Below, one piece after another: positions 30,659 to 39,513 of a stretch of 59,420 bases of DNA (the first letter of the stretch is position 1; each line of letters opens with the position of its first letter). Made by a program: the position numbers and the translations under genes. Source of the DNA: JBKQHQ01 sp052148715 (GTDB lineage Bacteria; Pseudomonadota; Alphaproteobacteria; Rhizobiales; Xanthobacteraceae); the NCBI GenBank assembly GCA_052148715.1, contig JBKQHQ010000126.1, positions 1 to 59,420 of the forward strand, given 5' to 3'. The notes under the pieces were generated by a model, which did no database searches, was not told the origin of the DNA, and was given only the letters and a program-made list of their open reading frames with translations.

Positions 30659-32962
30659 ATGACCCAGCAATCAAGCTTCGACACGAAACTCGACCGGCGC
30701 CACTTCCTGGTCGGGATGACCGCAACCGGCCTCGCGGTCGGCTACGCGGCACTGCCGGAAAGCGCGGCGCTCGGCGCCACCGATCCGTCGGCGCTAATCG
30801 AACCGACCGTTTGGTATTCGATCAACGATGACGGCAAGGTCGTCGTCACCTGCGGCAAGGCCGAGATGGGCCAGCACATCTCAAGCACCATGGCGCAGCT
30901 CGTCGCCGAGGAACTGGAAGCCTCGTGGAAGGACGTCTCCGTCGTGCTGGCGTCGAACGATCCGAAATTCAACGACCCCGTGCTCGGTGCGCAGATCACC
31001 GGCGGCAGCTGGAGCACGGGCATGAACTTCGACGCCATGTGCCGCGCCGGCGCCGCCGGGCGCATCACTCTGATCAAAGCTGCGGCTCAGATGATGGGCG
31101 TTCCGGAACCGGAATGCCGCGCGCAGAACTCGCGCGTCACGCATGCCAAGTCCGGCAAGAGCCGAACCTATGCGCAGATCGTGTCGAGCGGTAAGGCGGG
31201 CAAAACCTGGACGGCGGACGAGCTCAAAGCAATCAAGCTCAAGACGCGCGATCAGTACACGCTGATCGGCCAGTCGATCCAGCAACTGGACATCCCGGCC
31301 AAGACCATTGGCGCCGCCAAGTACGGCATCGACGCGTTCGTCCCCGGCATGCTCTACGGCGCGCTCGCCGTGCCGCCGGTGCGCTACGGCGCGACCGTGA
31401 AGTCGGTCGACGACAGCGCGGCGAAGAAAGTTCCGGGCTTCGTCAAGGCAGTCACCGTCGACGACAAGACGGCGACGACGACGGGTTGGGTGGTCGCGGT
31501 GGCGACCTCGTATGAAGGCGCCAAGAACGCGGCGGCGGCGCTGAAGATCGATTGGGACAAGGGACCCAACGCATCGGTCTCCGACCAGTCGATCATCGAC
31601 GAGTCGCGTCGGCTGCAGAAGGAAGGCAACGCCGGATTCTTGTTCGTCAAGGACGGCGACTCGGCAGCGGCCCTGGGTACGGCCGCGAAAGTCATCGAGG
31701 CGGAATATCTCAGAAGCATCAATATCCACGCCCCGATGGAGCCGATGAACTGCTTGGCCATGGAAAAGGACGGGATTTGGCACCTCTATACGGGCAACCA
31801 ATTCGCGACCCGCACGACCGCCATTGCCGCCGCCATCGCCGGCGTCGATCCCAAGAACATCATGGTGCACCAGCAGTTTCTGGGCGGCGGCTTCGGCCGG
31901 CGGCTGGAATCCGACATGGTGATCCCAGCGATCGCCGCGGCCAAGGGCGTCGGCAAGCCGGTGAAGATGATCTACACCCGCGAAGACGACATGACGATGG
32001 ATTTCACGCGGCCCCTCACCTATCAGAAGGTCAAGGTTGGGCTCGATGCTGACGGCAAGGCCATCGCCATGGAGCACGACGTTATCGGCGCCTGGCCGAC
32101 GGCGCGCTGGGGAATCCCGGCGTTTCTTACGCCGTCCGTGGACAAGAAGGGATCGCATGACGGCTTCACGGTCAACGGCGCCGACTACTGGTACACGATC
32201 CCGAACCACACCGTGCGCAACTTCGAGAACAAGTTGGCGCAGAGCGCGACGCCGTCCGGCCAACTGCGTTCGGTGGCACCCGGCTGGACCTTCTGGGCCG
32301 TGGAAAGCACGATGGACGAGATCGCCCATGCCAACGGCAAGGATCCCGTAGATCTGCGGCTTGCGCTTCTCGACGGCGCCGGTGCCAATGCCGGCGGTCC
32401 GGCTCCCAACACGGCGGGCGGCGCGAAGCGCCTCGCCAACGTGCTGCGCACCGCGGTCGGCCGCTCCGGCTACGGCGCGATCAAGCTCGGACCGGACGAG
32501 GGACTCGGCGTCGCCTGCGTGAGCTCGCAGGAGCGTTCCTCGCCGACCTGGACCGCGTGCGTCGCCCACGTCAAAGTAGACCGTGCGAGCGGCGCGGTAA
32601 CTTTGAAGAAGCTGACCGTCGCCATGGACGTTGGCACCGCCGTCAACCCCGACGGCGTCCGCGCCCAGATCGAGGGCTCGACATTGTGGGGAGCGTCGAT
32701 CGCCATGCTCGAGAAGGCCACCATGAGGAACGGCGGCATCGAGCAGACGAACTTCTACAACTACACGCCAATGCGCATGAGCCAGGTACCGGAGCTCGAC
32801 ATCAGCATCATCTCCAATGGCGAAGCGGCGGTGGGCTGCGGCGAGCCGGCGGTGACGGTGGTGGCGCCAGCAATCGGCAACGCCATCTTCAACGCGGTCG
32901 GCGCGCGGGTGCGCTCGCTGCCGATCACGGCAGACGCCGTCAAGGCCGCGATGAAGGCCTGA
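30659..32962 (+). CDS. Molybdopterin-binding subunit of molybdenum hydroxylase (IorB-like)
   Basis: 767 residues. The N-terminus has a twin-arginine signal (LDRRHFLVGMTATGLAVGYAALPESAALGA), so the enzyme works in the periplasm and would pass electrons to a cytochrome or membrane. Aldehyde oxidoreductase/xanthine dehydrogenase core motifs include GQFLGGGFGRRLESD, the molybdopterin contact GQLRSVAP, and the catalytic-glutamate region GCGEPAVTVVAPAIGNAIF. The substrate (aldehyde or N-heterocycle) cannot be told. A strong terminator follows. Confidence 0.92.
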   Translation: MTQQSSFDTKLDRRHFLVGMTATGLAVGYAALPESAALGATDPSALIEPTVWYSINDDGKVVVTCGKAEMGQHISSTMAQLVAEELEASWKDVSVVLASNDPKFNDPVLGAQITGGSWSTGMNFDAMCRAGAAGRITLIKAAAQMMGVPEPECRAQNSRVTHAKSGKSRTYAQIVSSGKAGKTWTADELKAIKLKTRDQYTLIGQSIQQLDIPAKTIGAAKYGIDAFVPGMLYGALAVPPVRYGATVKSVDDSAAKKVPGFVKAVTVDDKTATTTGWVVAVATSYEGAKNAAAALKIDWDKGPNASVSDQSIIDESRRLQKEGNAGFLFVKDGDSAAALGTAAKVIEAEYLRSINIHAPMEPMNCLAMEKDGIWHLYTGNQFATRTTAIAAAIAGVDPKNIMVHQQFLGGGFGRRLESDMVIPAIAAAKGVGKPVKMIYTREDDMTMDFTRPLTYQKVKVGLDADGKAIAMEHDVIGAWPTARWGIPAFLTPSVDKKGSHDGFTVNGADYWYTIPNHTVRNFENKLAQSATPSGQLRSVAPGWTFWAVESTMDEIAHANGKDPVDLRLALLDGAGANAGGPAPNTAGGAKRLANVLRTAVGRSGYGAIKLGPDEGLGVACVSSQERSSPTWTACVAHVKVDRASGAVTLKKLTVAMDVGTAVNPDGVRAQIEGSTLWGASIAMLEKATMRNGGIEQTNFYNYTPMRMSQVPELDISIISNGEAAVGCGEPAVTVVAPAIGNAIFNAVGARVRSLPITADAVKAAMKA

Positions 32963-32987
32963 TCAGGCTTGCACACCGATCGTCACG

Positions 32988-33018
32988 AGGCGGCGCTTGA
33001 GAGAGCGCCGCCTTTTTT
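32988..33018 (+). terminator. Rho-independent terminator after IorB-like gene
   Basis: AGGCGGCGCT and AGCGCCGCCT pair perfectly over 10 bp around the loop TGAGAG, followed by a run of T. It begins 26 bases after the stop codon. Confidence 0.92.
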
Positions 33019-33033
33019 GTCCGCCGCGCGTCG

Positions 33034-34830
33034 TCATTCGTCGACCAATTCTCGACGCCGCAATTCAAGCTGCTCCGCGTATCGGCGCAAGACGTAAGCC
33101 TCCGTCAGCAAGCCCACCACGCGGCGATTCTCCGGTGATTGGATGACAGCGAGGGCTTCGGCCTCCGCTTTGTCGAACGCGACTACCGCGTCCTTCACGG
33201 TCATACCGGGGGTGAGCACCGTGTCGGCCTGGTGAAGAATGTCGCGGACCGGCATCGCCTCATCGAGCTCGAGGGCGTGCGCTTCCGCAACTTGGACGAT
33301 GCCGGCATAGTTCTTCTCCTCGTCGACCGCCACCACTTCCCTGGTCGATCCGAGCGGATAGACCATACGGAACCGCGATATGGTGGTGTGGGCGGGGACC
33401 GTTCGCACATCGGGGCGCATCATCCGGCGGACCGTCAGGTCGCGGATCCAACCGACATCCGCGGCACTTCGAATGCTTTCGCCGCGCAGGTGGAAGCGCC
33501 AAGTCGCAAACGAATAGCCGAAGGCCTCGCGCGTCACTTGCGCAGACACGATGACGGCGACCAGCACCGCGGTCGTCAGCCAGAAATCACCGGTGGTCTC
33601 CAGTGCGATGAAGGTCATCGTCAGCGGTCCCCCGATCACCGAGACCGAGAGCGCGCCCATTCCGATGATTGAGTAGACATGGGGGTCAAGCCCGAGCCCG
33701 GGCGAAAACGCGTTGAGCGCCTCCGCACACATGCGCCCGCCCAGAGCGCCGAGCAACAGCGACGCGAAGAACATTCCTCCGCGGAAGCCCGCGCCGAGCG
33801 AAACGATCGATGCGAGCGCCTTGAGCAGGAACAGCAGGCCAATTTCGCGGAGCGGCTCGTTGAGCACGGCATCGATGCTGAGCGCGCCGTGGCCGGAGGA
33901 GAGCACCTGCGGGGTTATCAGCGCGAGCAACCCAGTGACGAGCCCGCCGAGGGCCGGCAAAATGAAGGCCGGCACGGGCAGTCTGTTGAGTATGGCTTCG
34001 CACAGGGCGACGCCTCGCATCAGCGCGATCCCGGCGCCGGCCGCGGCTAGTCCGAGACCGCCTGCGATGGCGAGATCGCGGCCGGTGATAACTGAAGTGT
34101 ACAGCGTTCCAATGCCGAGCGAGCCTGGATCGACTTGGTTTGCAACGACATTGCCGACGAGCGCCGCCAATCCGACGGGCGCGAGGCTGCCGACGGAGTA
34201 GCTCGCGATAACCAACTCGAAGGCATAGAATGCGCCGGCAAGCGGAGCGTCGAACGCGCCTGCGATCGCTGCCGCCGCACCGCACCCGACCAGAATGCGC
34301 AGATCGCGACGGCGCAAATTAAAGGCGCGGCCGATCCACGACCCGATCCCGCTCGCGAGTTGGGTGTAGCCGGCTTCGAGCCCAACGGACGCGCCCACCC
34401 CGCTCGACCAAACGGTCTGCAGCGCGACGATGAGGCTGCCGACGGGCGACATCCGGCCCCCGTGCAGCGCATTCGCCTCGATCGGATCGATCTCCCGCAA
34501 TGGCCGTCGGCGCGCAAGCGAATGCAGCGCAATACCGAACAGGAGCCCACCGACGAGCGGCACGGAGATCGCGACGGCCGGCGCGAGCCTGGTCTGCCCC
34601 GAAAGGCGCTCTCCGGGCGGAACCGAGAAAAAGAGCCAATGCAGTTCGGCGACCGCCAAGCCCATCGAGGCAACGACAAGGCCGCCCAGCGCACCGACGC
34701 CTGCGGCGATGAGGATGAGGCTCGACTCCCGCGCCCGTACCAAGGCCCGCAGCGAGCGGGGAATTTCGAAATCGGGGGCAAGACGAGAGACCGCACGGGC
34801 CCTCGCGAAGAGCGACTTCATGACCGTCAT
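33034..34830 (-). CDS. ClC-family chloride channel/transporter with CBS domains
   Basis: 598 residues. About ten hydrophobic segments make the ClC core: the SSGVGASVGLEAGYTQ stretch carries the gating-glutamate position (Glu-Ala-Gly here in place of Glu-Gly-Pro), and GAGFRGGMFFAS is the GxFxP-region equivalent. The C-terminal ~140 residues hold paired CBS domains (RMMRPDVRTVPAHTTISRFRMVYP and PVRDILHQADTVLTPGMTVKDAVVAFDKAE). ClC proteins move chloride in exchange for protons or as channels. It is convergent with the molybdenum hydroxylase operon and stands alone. Confidence 0.9.
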   Translation of the reverse strand: MTVMKSLFARARAVSRLAPDFEIPRSLRALVRARESSLILIAAGVGALGGLVVASMGLAVAELHWLFFSVPPGERLSGQTRLAPAVAISVPLVGGLLFGIALHSLARRRPLREIDPIEANALHGGRMSPVGSLIVALQTVWSSGVGASVGLEAGYTQLASGIGSWIGRAFNLRRRDLRILVGCGAAAAIAGAFDAPLAGAFYAFELVIASYSVGSLAPVGLAALVGNVVANQVDPGSLGIGTLYTSVITGRDLAIAGGLGLAAAGAGIALMRGVALCEAILNRLPVPAFILPALGGLVTGLLALITPQVLSSGHGALSIDAVLNEPLREIGLLFLLKALASIVSLGAGFRGGMFFASLLLGALGGRMCAEALNAFSPGLGLDPHVYSIIGMGALSVSVIGGPLTMTFIALETTGDFWLTTAVLVAVIVSAQVTREAFGYSFATWRFHLRGESIRSAADVGWIRDLTVRRMMRPDVRTVPAHTTISRFRMVYPLGSTREVVAVDEEKNYAGIVQVAEAHALELDEAMPVRDILHQADTVLTPGMTVKDAVVAFDKAEAEALAVIQSPENRRVVGLLTEAYVLRRYAEQLELRRRELVDE

Positions 34831-35096
34831 CGTTTCCTTCGCAGGAAGCCGCGCCCGCTCAACGCCTGGAGGAGACCATACACGCCTATTTGTTCAGATG
34901 TTATCGAGGATCACCAGAGGGTTGGGCTCAGCCGCCCCAAGGATCCAGCCTCTTGCAACTCGATCCGGCCCGGGGCCACCTTGGCGCGCGAAGGCGGCCC
35001 CGATGCGCCCGAACAGAACGGTGTCATTCCCACACATACCGAACGGCGCCAACGAAGGCTATTTTGCCATGCCGGCATTGCCGCTATGATGGCCCT

Positions 35097-35279
35097 ATGA
35101 AGAGGACCATAAGCTTACTTGTCTTCGCGCTCACGGGCGCCGTGCTGCTCGCGGCATCGGTGGTTTGGTTCGCGCACGACTTGATGGGCGTCCCACAATG
35201 GGTACTCCGCAACGATGCCGTATTTGGCGCTGTTCTCATTGGCGTACTGTGCGCGGTAAGTGAATTGAAAAGAAGGTAG
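35097..35279 (+). CDS. Small two-span membrane protein, unknown
   Basis: 60 residues from MKRTISLLVFALTGAVLLAAS with a first hydrophobic helix, a short loop (DLMGVPQWVLRND) and a second helix (AVFGAVLIGVLCAVSELKRR). No family recognised. The longer frame starting at 34890 has no membrane or conserved character, so the start at 35097 is preferred. Confidence 0.6.
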   Translation: MKRTISLLVFALTGAVLLAASVVWFAHDLMGVPQWVLRNDAVFGAVLIGVLCAVSELKRR

Positions 35280-35372
35280 ATTGCGGCCACTTGAAGTGCC
35301 GCATTCCCGGACAAGTCCGTGCTTTGAGTGCCGACCCACCGGCATCCCGTTGCACCCGTCCGCCACCAGCCA

Positions 35373-35555
35373 CTACTTATCGACCTGCGTCGCGTTCGCG
35401 AGTATCCAATCCAAAGCTTCTTGTTCTGTAGCGAAGCCGTCGATACGCCGCTCGTCTCCCGCGTGATATCTTATCACGACATGCCAGCCGGTCCCCTCCT
35501 TGTCCTGGAAAGGGAGCATCACCGGTTCTTCTTGCGCGTCTTCCGTGTCCGCCAT
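35373..35555 (-). CDS. Small conserved hypothetical protein
   Basis: 60 residues from MADTEDAQEEPVML. It has an acidic N-terminus, a central beta-like stretch (GWHVVIRYHAGDERRIDGF) and the helix TEQEALDWILANATQ, suggesting a small alpha/beta fold. The longer upstream reading overlaps a plus-strand gene and is not supported. Function unknown. Confidence 0.6.
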   Translation of the reverse strand: MADTEDAQEEPVMLPFQDKEGTGWHVVIRYHAGDERRIDGFATEQEALDWILANATQVDK

Positions 35556-35679
35556 GTCGATACTATGCCCTTTATCCGCAGCAGTTTCCAGCCCGGTCGA
35601 ATGTCGGCGCGGCACTGCCGGTAGATGCCGTCTATTATCTCGCGAGCTTTTTCGCCAAGTCACCGTAGGGGTCTCGATT

Positions 35680-36030
35680 ATGGCGATCCGCCGCACGAGT
35701 TTTTCGTTCAATCCGGGTGCAGGACGCGCGAATTCGCGAAGCGGCGCCACGTTGGTCGTCTTGCTGCCGATCCTCGTGACGGTGACGATCGGCAGCGCCT
35801 CCATGTCCCGCCTCGCCGCGCAAAATTTATCCGAACCGGCGGCGCCTCCTTCGCTCCAATCCTCGGTCAACGGCTACGGCAATCGAGATAGCCTCTGCCT
35901 GGCCTGGAACGACGGCTGCGTGACCTGCCGGCGCGACGCGGCAGCCGGCGCAATTTGCTCGAATATCGGAATCGCTTGTCAGCCGAAAGAAATTGCTTGC
36001 ACGCAGCGGCAAGCGGAGCCGGGAAAATAA
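35680..36030 (+). CDS. Secreted cysteine-rich hypothetical protein
   Basis: 116 residues from MAIRRTSFSF, preceded by AGGGG. A hydrophobic segment (GATLVVLLPILVTVTIGSA) may be a signal peptide or anchor. The C-terminal ~50 residues carry six cysteines (LCLAWNDGCVTCRRD, ICSNIGIACQPKEIACTQR), suggesting disulfides in the periplasm. No family recognised. Confidence 0.5.
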   Translation: MAIRRTSFSFNPGAGRANSRSGATLVVLLPILVTVTIGSASMSRLAAQNLSEPAAPPSLQSSVNGYGNRDSLCLAWNDGCVTCRRDAAAGAICSNIGIACQPKEIACTQRQAEPGK

Positions 36031-36044
36031 GGATCGCCTGATCC

Positions 36045-36713
36045 TTATATCACCGCCACGCAGGTCAGAACGGCCGAATAGTGGACCGCCGCCGCGGCCA
36101 GCACGAAGGAGTGCCAAATGGCATTCTGAAAGCGCAAACTCTGCCAGACATGAAACACGACGCCCGCCGAATACAGAAGTCCGCCGGCCGCCAGGAGCCA
36201 CAGCGTCGCGGGCGTGAGCGAAGCCACAATCTCGTTGTAGAAGAAGACGCCGCTCCAGCCGAGCAAGAGATAAAGCACGACCGACAGGCGGTCGAACCGT
36301 CCGGGCAGCAGGAGCTTCAATGACATGCCGGCGATCGCGGTGCCCCAGATCCCGATCAGCAGGCCGGCCGACATCAAGCCGGCTTTCAGCTGCGCGGCGA
36401 ATGGCGTGTAGGTGCCCGCGATCAACAGGTAGATGGCCGAATGGTCGAACCGGCGCAGAATCCATTTCAGTGGCGACAGCGGCCACATATTATAGGTTGC
36501 CGAGAAGCCCAGCATCGCCAACAGCGCAACGGCGTAGATGACAACGGAGGCGATTTCGCCGGCGTCGGCCGATCGGCTGGCGATGACCACGAGGATCACC
36601 GAGGCGATAAGCCCGGTGCCGACACCGAGGATATGCACCACGCCGTCGGCAATGAGCTCGGCCCGGTCGTAGTTCCAGGTCATTCTGCGCGGCACCCCGC
36701 CTCTATCCATCAT
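36045..36713 (-). CDS. Hemolysin III / TrhA-family (PAQR) membrane protein
   Basis: 222 residues with seven predicted helices. PAQR motifs are intact: SATYNMW, RRFDHSAIYLLIAGTYTPF (with the conserved Asp-His) and QNAIWHSFVLAAAAVHY (His residues that bind metal). Bacterial members affect membrane fluidity or act as putative hydrolases; the hemolysin name is historical. A later start at 36683 (MTWNYDRAE) is also possible. A fragment of this gene's 5' end is duplicated at 38138-38219. Confidence 0.9.
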   Translation of the reverse strand: MMDRGGVPRRMTWNYDRAELIADGVVHILGVGTGLIASVILVVIASRSADAGEIASVVIYAVALLAMLGFSATYNMWPLSPLKWILRRFDHSAIYLLIAGTYTPFAAQLKAGLMSAGLLIGIWGTAIAGMSLKLLLPGRFDRLSVVLYLLLGWSGVFFYNEIVASLTPATLWLLAAGGLLYSAGVVFHVWQSLRFQNAIWHSFVLAAAAVHYSAVLTCVAVI

Positions 36714-37059
36714 TAACCCGCTTTCATTGTCGGCCTTTCGTCACGCTGCGCCCGCGCAACCGCCGACCAGATAGATCGCCGGGCCCGACAAGACAACGCT
36801 CGCGCGGTGCGGCCGGTCGACGCTATCGGTGGCCCCGAGTTCGGTTAACGCCAGGCTCCTCGTCTTGTCTACGGCGATCACATACAGGCAAGACGTGAGC
36901 AGTTCGCGACACACTCGACTTAGGGGCAGAGCACGGCCACATCGTGGCGTTGGGCCCTTTATTCGGCCATGGCGGGCACGACAGCTACGCCCGGGCCACG
37001 CCCAAACGAAAAGCCCCGCCAGCGGGCAGGGCCGAGTCATTTCAGAGCTGCGCGAATTG
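36714..37059. other. Intergenic region between TrhA-like gene and porin A
   Basis: 346 bases. Apart from the terminator-like hairpin at 37009-37032 it holds no recognisable gene or repeat; the ORFs that cover it are shadows. Confidence 0.4.
37009..37032 (-). terminator. Terminator-like hairpin after porin A
   Basis: On the minus strand GCCCGC-TG-GCGGGGC followed by TTTT, starting 28 bases after the porin stop. The stem is GC-rich with one unpaired G. Confidence 0.55.
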
Positions 37060-37833
37060 TCAGAATCGGTAGTTGACGCCGAGGCGCAGAATATTGTCGG
37101 TGATCCCGGACCCAGAAGAGCCGAAGGTGGTGCTTAACGCACAGGAAGTTCTAATTTGGGTGCACGGAGTCAGGATAATCGGCGTCGAAACCAGTCCCCC
37201 GGACACGCTGCCAAGGTCCATGTACAAATATTCGATCTTCGCCGTCCAGTTTCCGCTGATTTGAGCTTCCACACCGCCACCGACGGTCCATCCAGCCTTC
37301 ACCGTGCTGGTGCTGAACGTGGTGGGGTCGGAGATGACGCCGTTCGTCTCAATGTCGCCATAGGCCAAACCGCCGGTCACATAGGCCAGCACCGTCGGCG
37401 TAACCGTCCATCCGACACGGCCGCGTACCGTTCCGAACCAGTCGAGCTTCTGATTGAGTGTCTCGGTAACCGTAGGAGTGCAAGTAACGCAGGTGAAGGC
37501 CGCGCTTCCCTGCTGGCCTGAGGCTTGGATATCAGCTTCCAGACCCCAAACAATCTTTCCGGTCTGCTTATTGTACCCGACCTGGCCACCCCCGATGACA
37601 CCATCCATGCTGAAGGAGCCACTGGCCGATCCGAGCAACGCTCCGGTCGTGCTGTTATAGAAGTCGACGGTTGTATCCGAGGTGCCCCAGCTGTAGCCGA
37701 TATTGCCGCCGACGTAGAAGCCGGTCCAATTGTATTCCGCCACATAGGGCGGGGCCTTGAGGTAGAGATCTGCCGCCGCAGCGGACGCCACCGTTCCCAG
37801 CAAAACCGCAGTTCCGATCAGAAGCCTTTTCAT
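37060..37833 (-). CDS. Omp25/Omp31-type outer-membrane porin A
   Basis: 257 residues from MKRLLIGTAVLLG, signal peptide cut after ASAAAADLY. Typical barrel pieces: EYNWTGFYVGGNIGYSWG, KIVWGLEADIQASG, GTVRGRVGWTVTPTVLAYVTGGLAYG, WTAKIEYLYMDLGSVSGG and a terminal LRLGVNYRF ending in Phe, the usual signal for the BAM complex. It is paralogous to porin B at 38345-39184, with matching leader DNA upstream. Confidence 0.92.
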   Translation of the reverse strand: MKRLLIGTAVLLGTVASAAAADLYLKAPPYVAEYNWTGFYVGGNIGYSWGTSDTTVDFYNSTTGALLGSASGSFSMDGVIGGGQVGYNKQTGKIVWGLEADIQASGQQGSAAFTCVTCTPTVTETLNQKLDWFGTVRGRVGWTVTPTVLAYVTGGLAYGDIETNGVISDPTTFSTSTVKAGWTVGGGVEAQISGNWTAKIEYLYMDLGSVSGGLVSTPIILTPCTQIRTSCALSTTFGSSGSGITDNILRLGVNYRF

Positions 37834-38344
37834 GCTACCCCCCCCCCTCAACTTCGGTTGTTCGGACAGAAATTCCTCAATTGAATTGCAAACCAAGTGT
37901 TTACGCCTCGAAAGCGATTCGCATTACAATTTTACCGTAAAAAGAAAGCCTCTGGCTGTGGCCTTTGCGCCACAACCACCGTTAATCACAGGATTGTCCT
38001 GGAATTTGCCATCTCGGCAGCACGCCTACCCGCGGCGGGCATCCCTGATTTGCCGGGGCAAAGTATCCGCTCACGCTTCCAAGATCCGTATAGAGATATT
38101 CGATCTTGGCGGTCCACGGTCCGCTGATCACGCCTTCCAAGGATCACCGAGGCGATGAGCCCAACGGCGCACCGAGGATATGAACCACGCCGTCGGCAAT
38201 GAGCTCGGCTTGGTCGTATCAGGATAGCAACGGGCGCCGCGCAATCATCAAGGCAGGCTCGCCTCGCTCTTCGCCGCAAGAAGCAATATTTCACACCGGT
38301 CCGGGAAAGATCGCGCGGATATCGTGGCGCCCCGCTCGTATAGG
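37834..38344. repeat. Leader repeat and duplication scar between two porin genes
   Basis: Bases 37910-38010 match 39263-39366 upstream of porin B with scattered differences, so each porin has the same leader; copy A has the dyad TGTGGC-N6-GCCACA at 37957-37974. Bases 38063-38138 (minus strand) still read ISGPWTAKIEYLYTDLGSVSG, a fragment of a third porin. It joins directly to 38138-38219, a copy of the 5' coding end of the TrhA-like gene (YDQAELIADGVVHILG). The remaining bases to 38344 show nothing. Confidence 0.8.
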
Positions 38345-39184
38345 CTAATTGAACGTGTAGTTAATTCCCAGCAGCACTGAATCGTCGGTCACGTGCCTGC
38401 CATTCATGAAGGTGTTGACACATGCGTTTGGCGAAGTCACCGCCGCACAATTGGCGGTGGTGTCGGTCCAAGCAGTCGTGGTGTTAACGTTTCCAAAATC
38501 CATATGGTAATATTCGGCCTTGAGGTGCACCTTGGTGCCGGGAATGGCATACTCGACCCCGCCACCCAGCCAATATCCAGCCTTGTTTGTAGTCGCACTA
38601 GACGACCCAGCGGTCGTCAATCCGGGGGTGGGATACGTGTACGCAAAAGCGAAGGCATCGTTGGTGTGAATCTGACCAACTCCCGGTCCGCCTGACAGGA
38701 AGACCAAAGTGGTTGGCGTCACCAACACACCCGCCTGGACCAGAACCGCCTCGGTGGAGTTCAATCTCGTGCCCTTATAGCACGTGAACGTTCCAAATTT
38801 GCTGGCCAGGTCAGGATAAGGGTTTGTCGGCGTGTAAGTTTCATTGCAGCTCCCGCTGCCGCTCTCGTCCGTTAGCCGTGCAACACCCTCGAGGCCAAGC
38901 ACAATGGTGCCGATTTGTCTCCGGTAGCCGCCCTGAATTTCGCCGTCGATCCCCCTGATGGTGTGGTTGATCGCCCTGGTCGTGACCGCATCAATGGTCG
39001 TGCCCGAGAAGCCCGGGTAATAACTTCCCGTGTCCGGCACACGGCCCCAGCTGTAGCTGCCGCCGCCCCCGAGATAAAATCCGGTCCAGGGCAGGTAGGC
39101 GGGGGCCTTTACGTAGAGGTCAGCCGCACCCGCGGACACCGCCGTGACCAGCGAAATCGCCGTTCCAATCAGCAGCCTTTTCAT
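38345..39184 (-). CDS. Omp25/Omp31-type outer-membrane porin B
   Basis: 279 residues, signal peptide MKRLLIGTAISLVTAVSAGAA followed by DLYVKAP. Barrel pieces are LPWTGFYLGGGGSYSWG, EIQGGYRRQIGTIVLGLEGVARL, GYWLGGGVEYAIPG and a C-terminal VLLGINYTFN. Unlike porin A it ends in Asn after the terminal Phe. Cysteines in GSGSCNETYT, GTFTCYKG and the NCAAVTSPNACVN loop could form disulfides in surface loops. Paralogue of porin A; shared leader sequence suggests common regulation. Confidence 0.9.
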   Translation of the reverse strand: MKRLLIGTAISLVTAVSAGAADLYVKAPAYLPWTGFYLGGGGSYSWGRVPDTGSYYPGFSGTTIDAVTTRAINHTIRGIDGEIQGGYRRQIGTIVLGLEGVARLTDESGSGSCNETYTPTNPYPDLASKFGTFTCYKGTRLNSTEAVLVQAGVLVTPTTLVFLSGGPGVGQIHTNDAFAFAYTYPTPGLTTAGSSSATTNKAGYWLGGGVEYAIPGTKVHLKAEYYHMDFGNVNTTTAWTDTTANCAAVTSPNACVNTFMNGRHVTDDSVLLGINYTFN

Positions 39185-39513
39185 ACCAGCCCCCTACATC
39201 GGTTGTTACGGCACTGCTTTCCGCGAAGAATTCATTACCGACGCCACCACCGCATGGCACCTCAAAAGCGATTCTCACTACAACTTTACCTCTAAAAAGA
39301 CGCCTCTGGCTGTTGCATCTGAGCCACAACGACCTTTAATCACCGGATTGTCCCGGAATTTTTGCCGCCCGATGTTACTTCTACTTTAACCTGTTGCGCG
39401 AGCACGCCGTCTTTCAAGTACAAGTGCCTCCAGGACCGCTCGACAATCAAAAAGCCAAAACCTTCAATGCTCTCGCGCTTGCGCCTCACCCCGATCAAAT
39501 TCGCAAATACAAC
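39185..39513. repeat. Leader region of porin B, partly repeated
   Basis: 329 bases. 39263-39366 repeats the leader of porin A (see 37910-38010), including a run of AAAAAGA and GCCTCTGGCTGT-like sequence. The rest up to the metal-binding-protein stop has no recognised feature. Confidence 0.65.

Noticed and set aside
30881..32569. 562-codon minus-strand ORF opposite the molybdenum hydroxylase gene
   Set aside because: Antisense shadow; Arg/His/Asp-rich composition without domain motifs.
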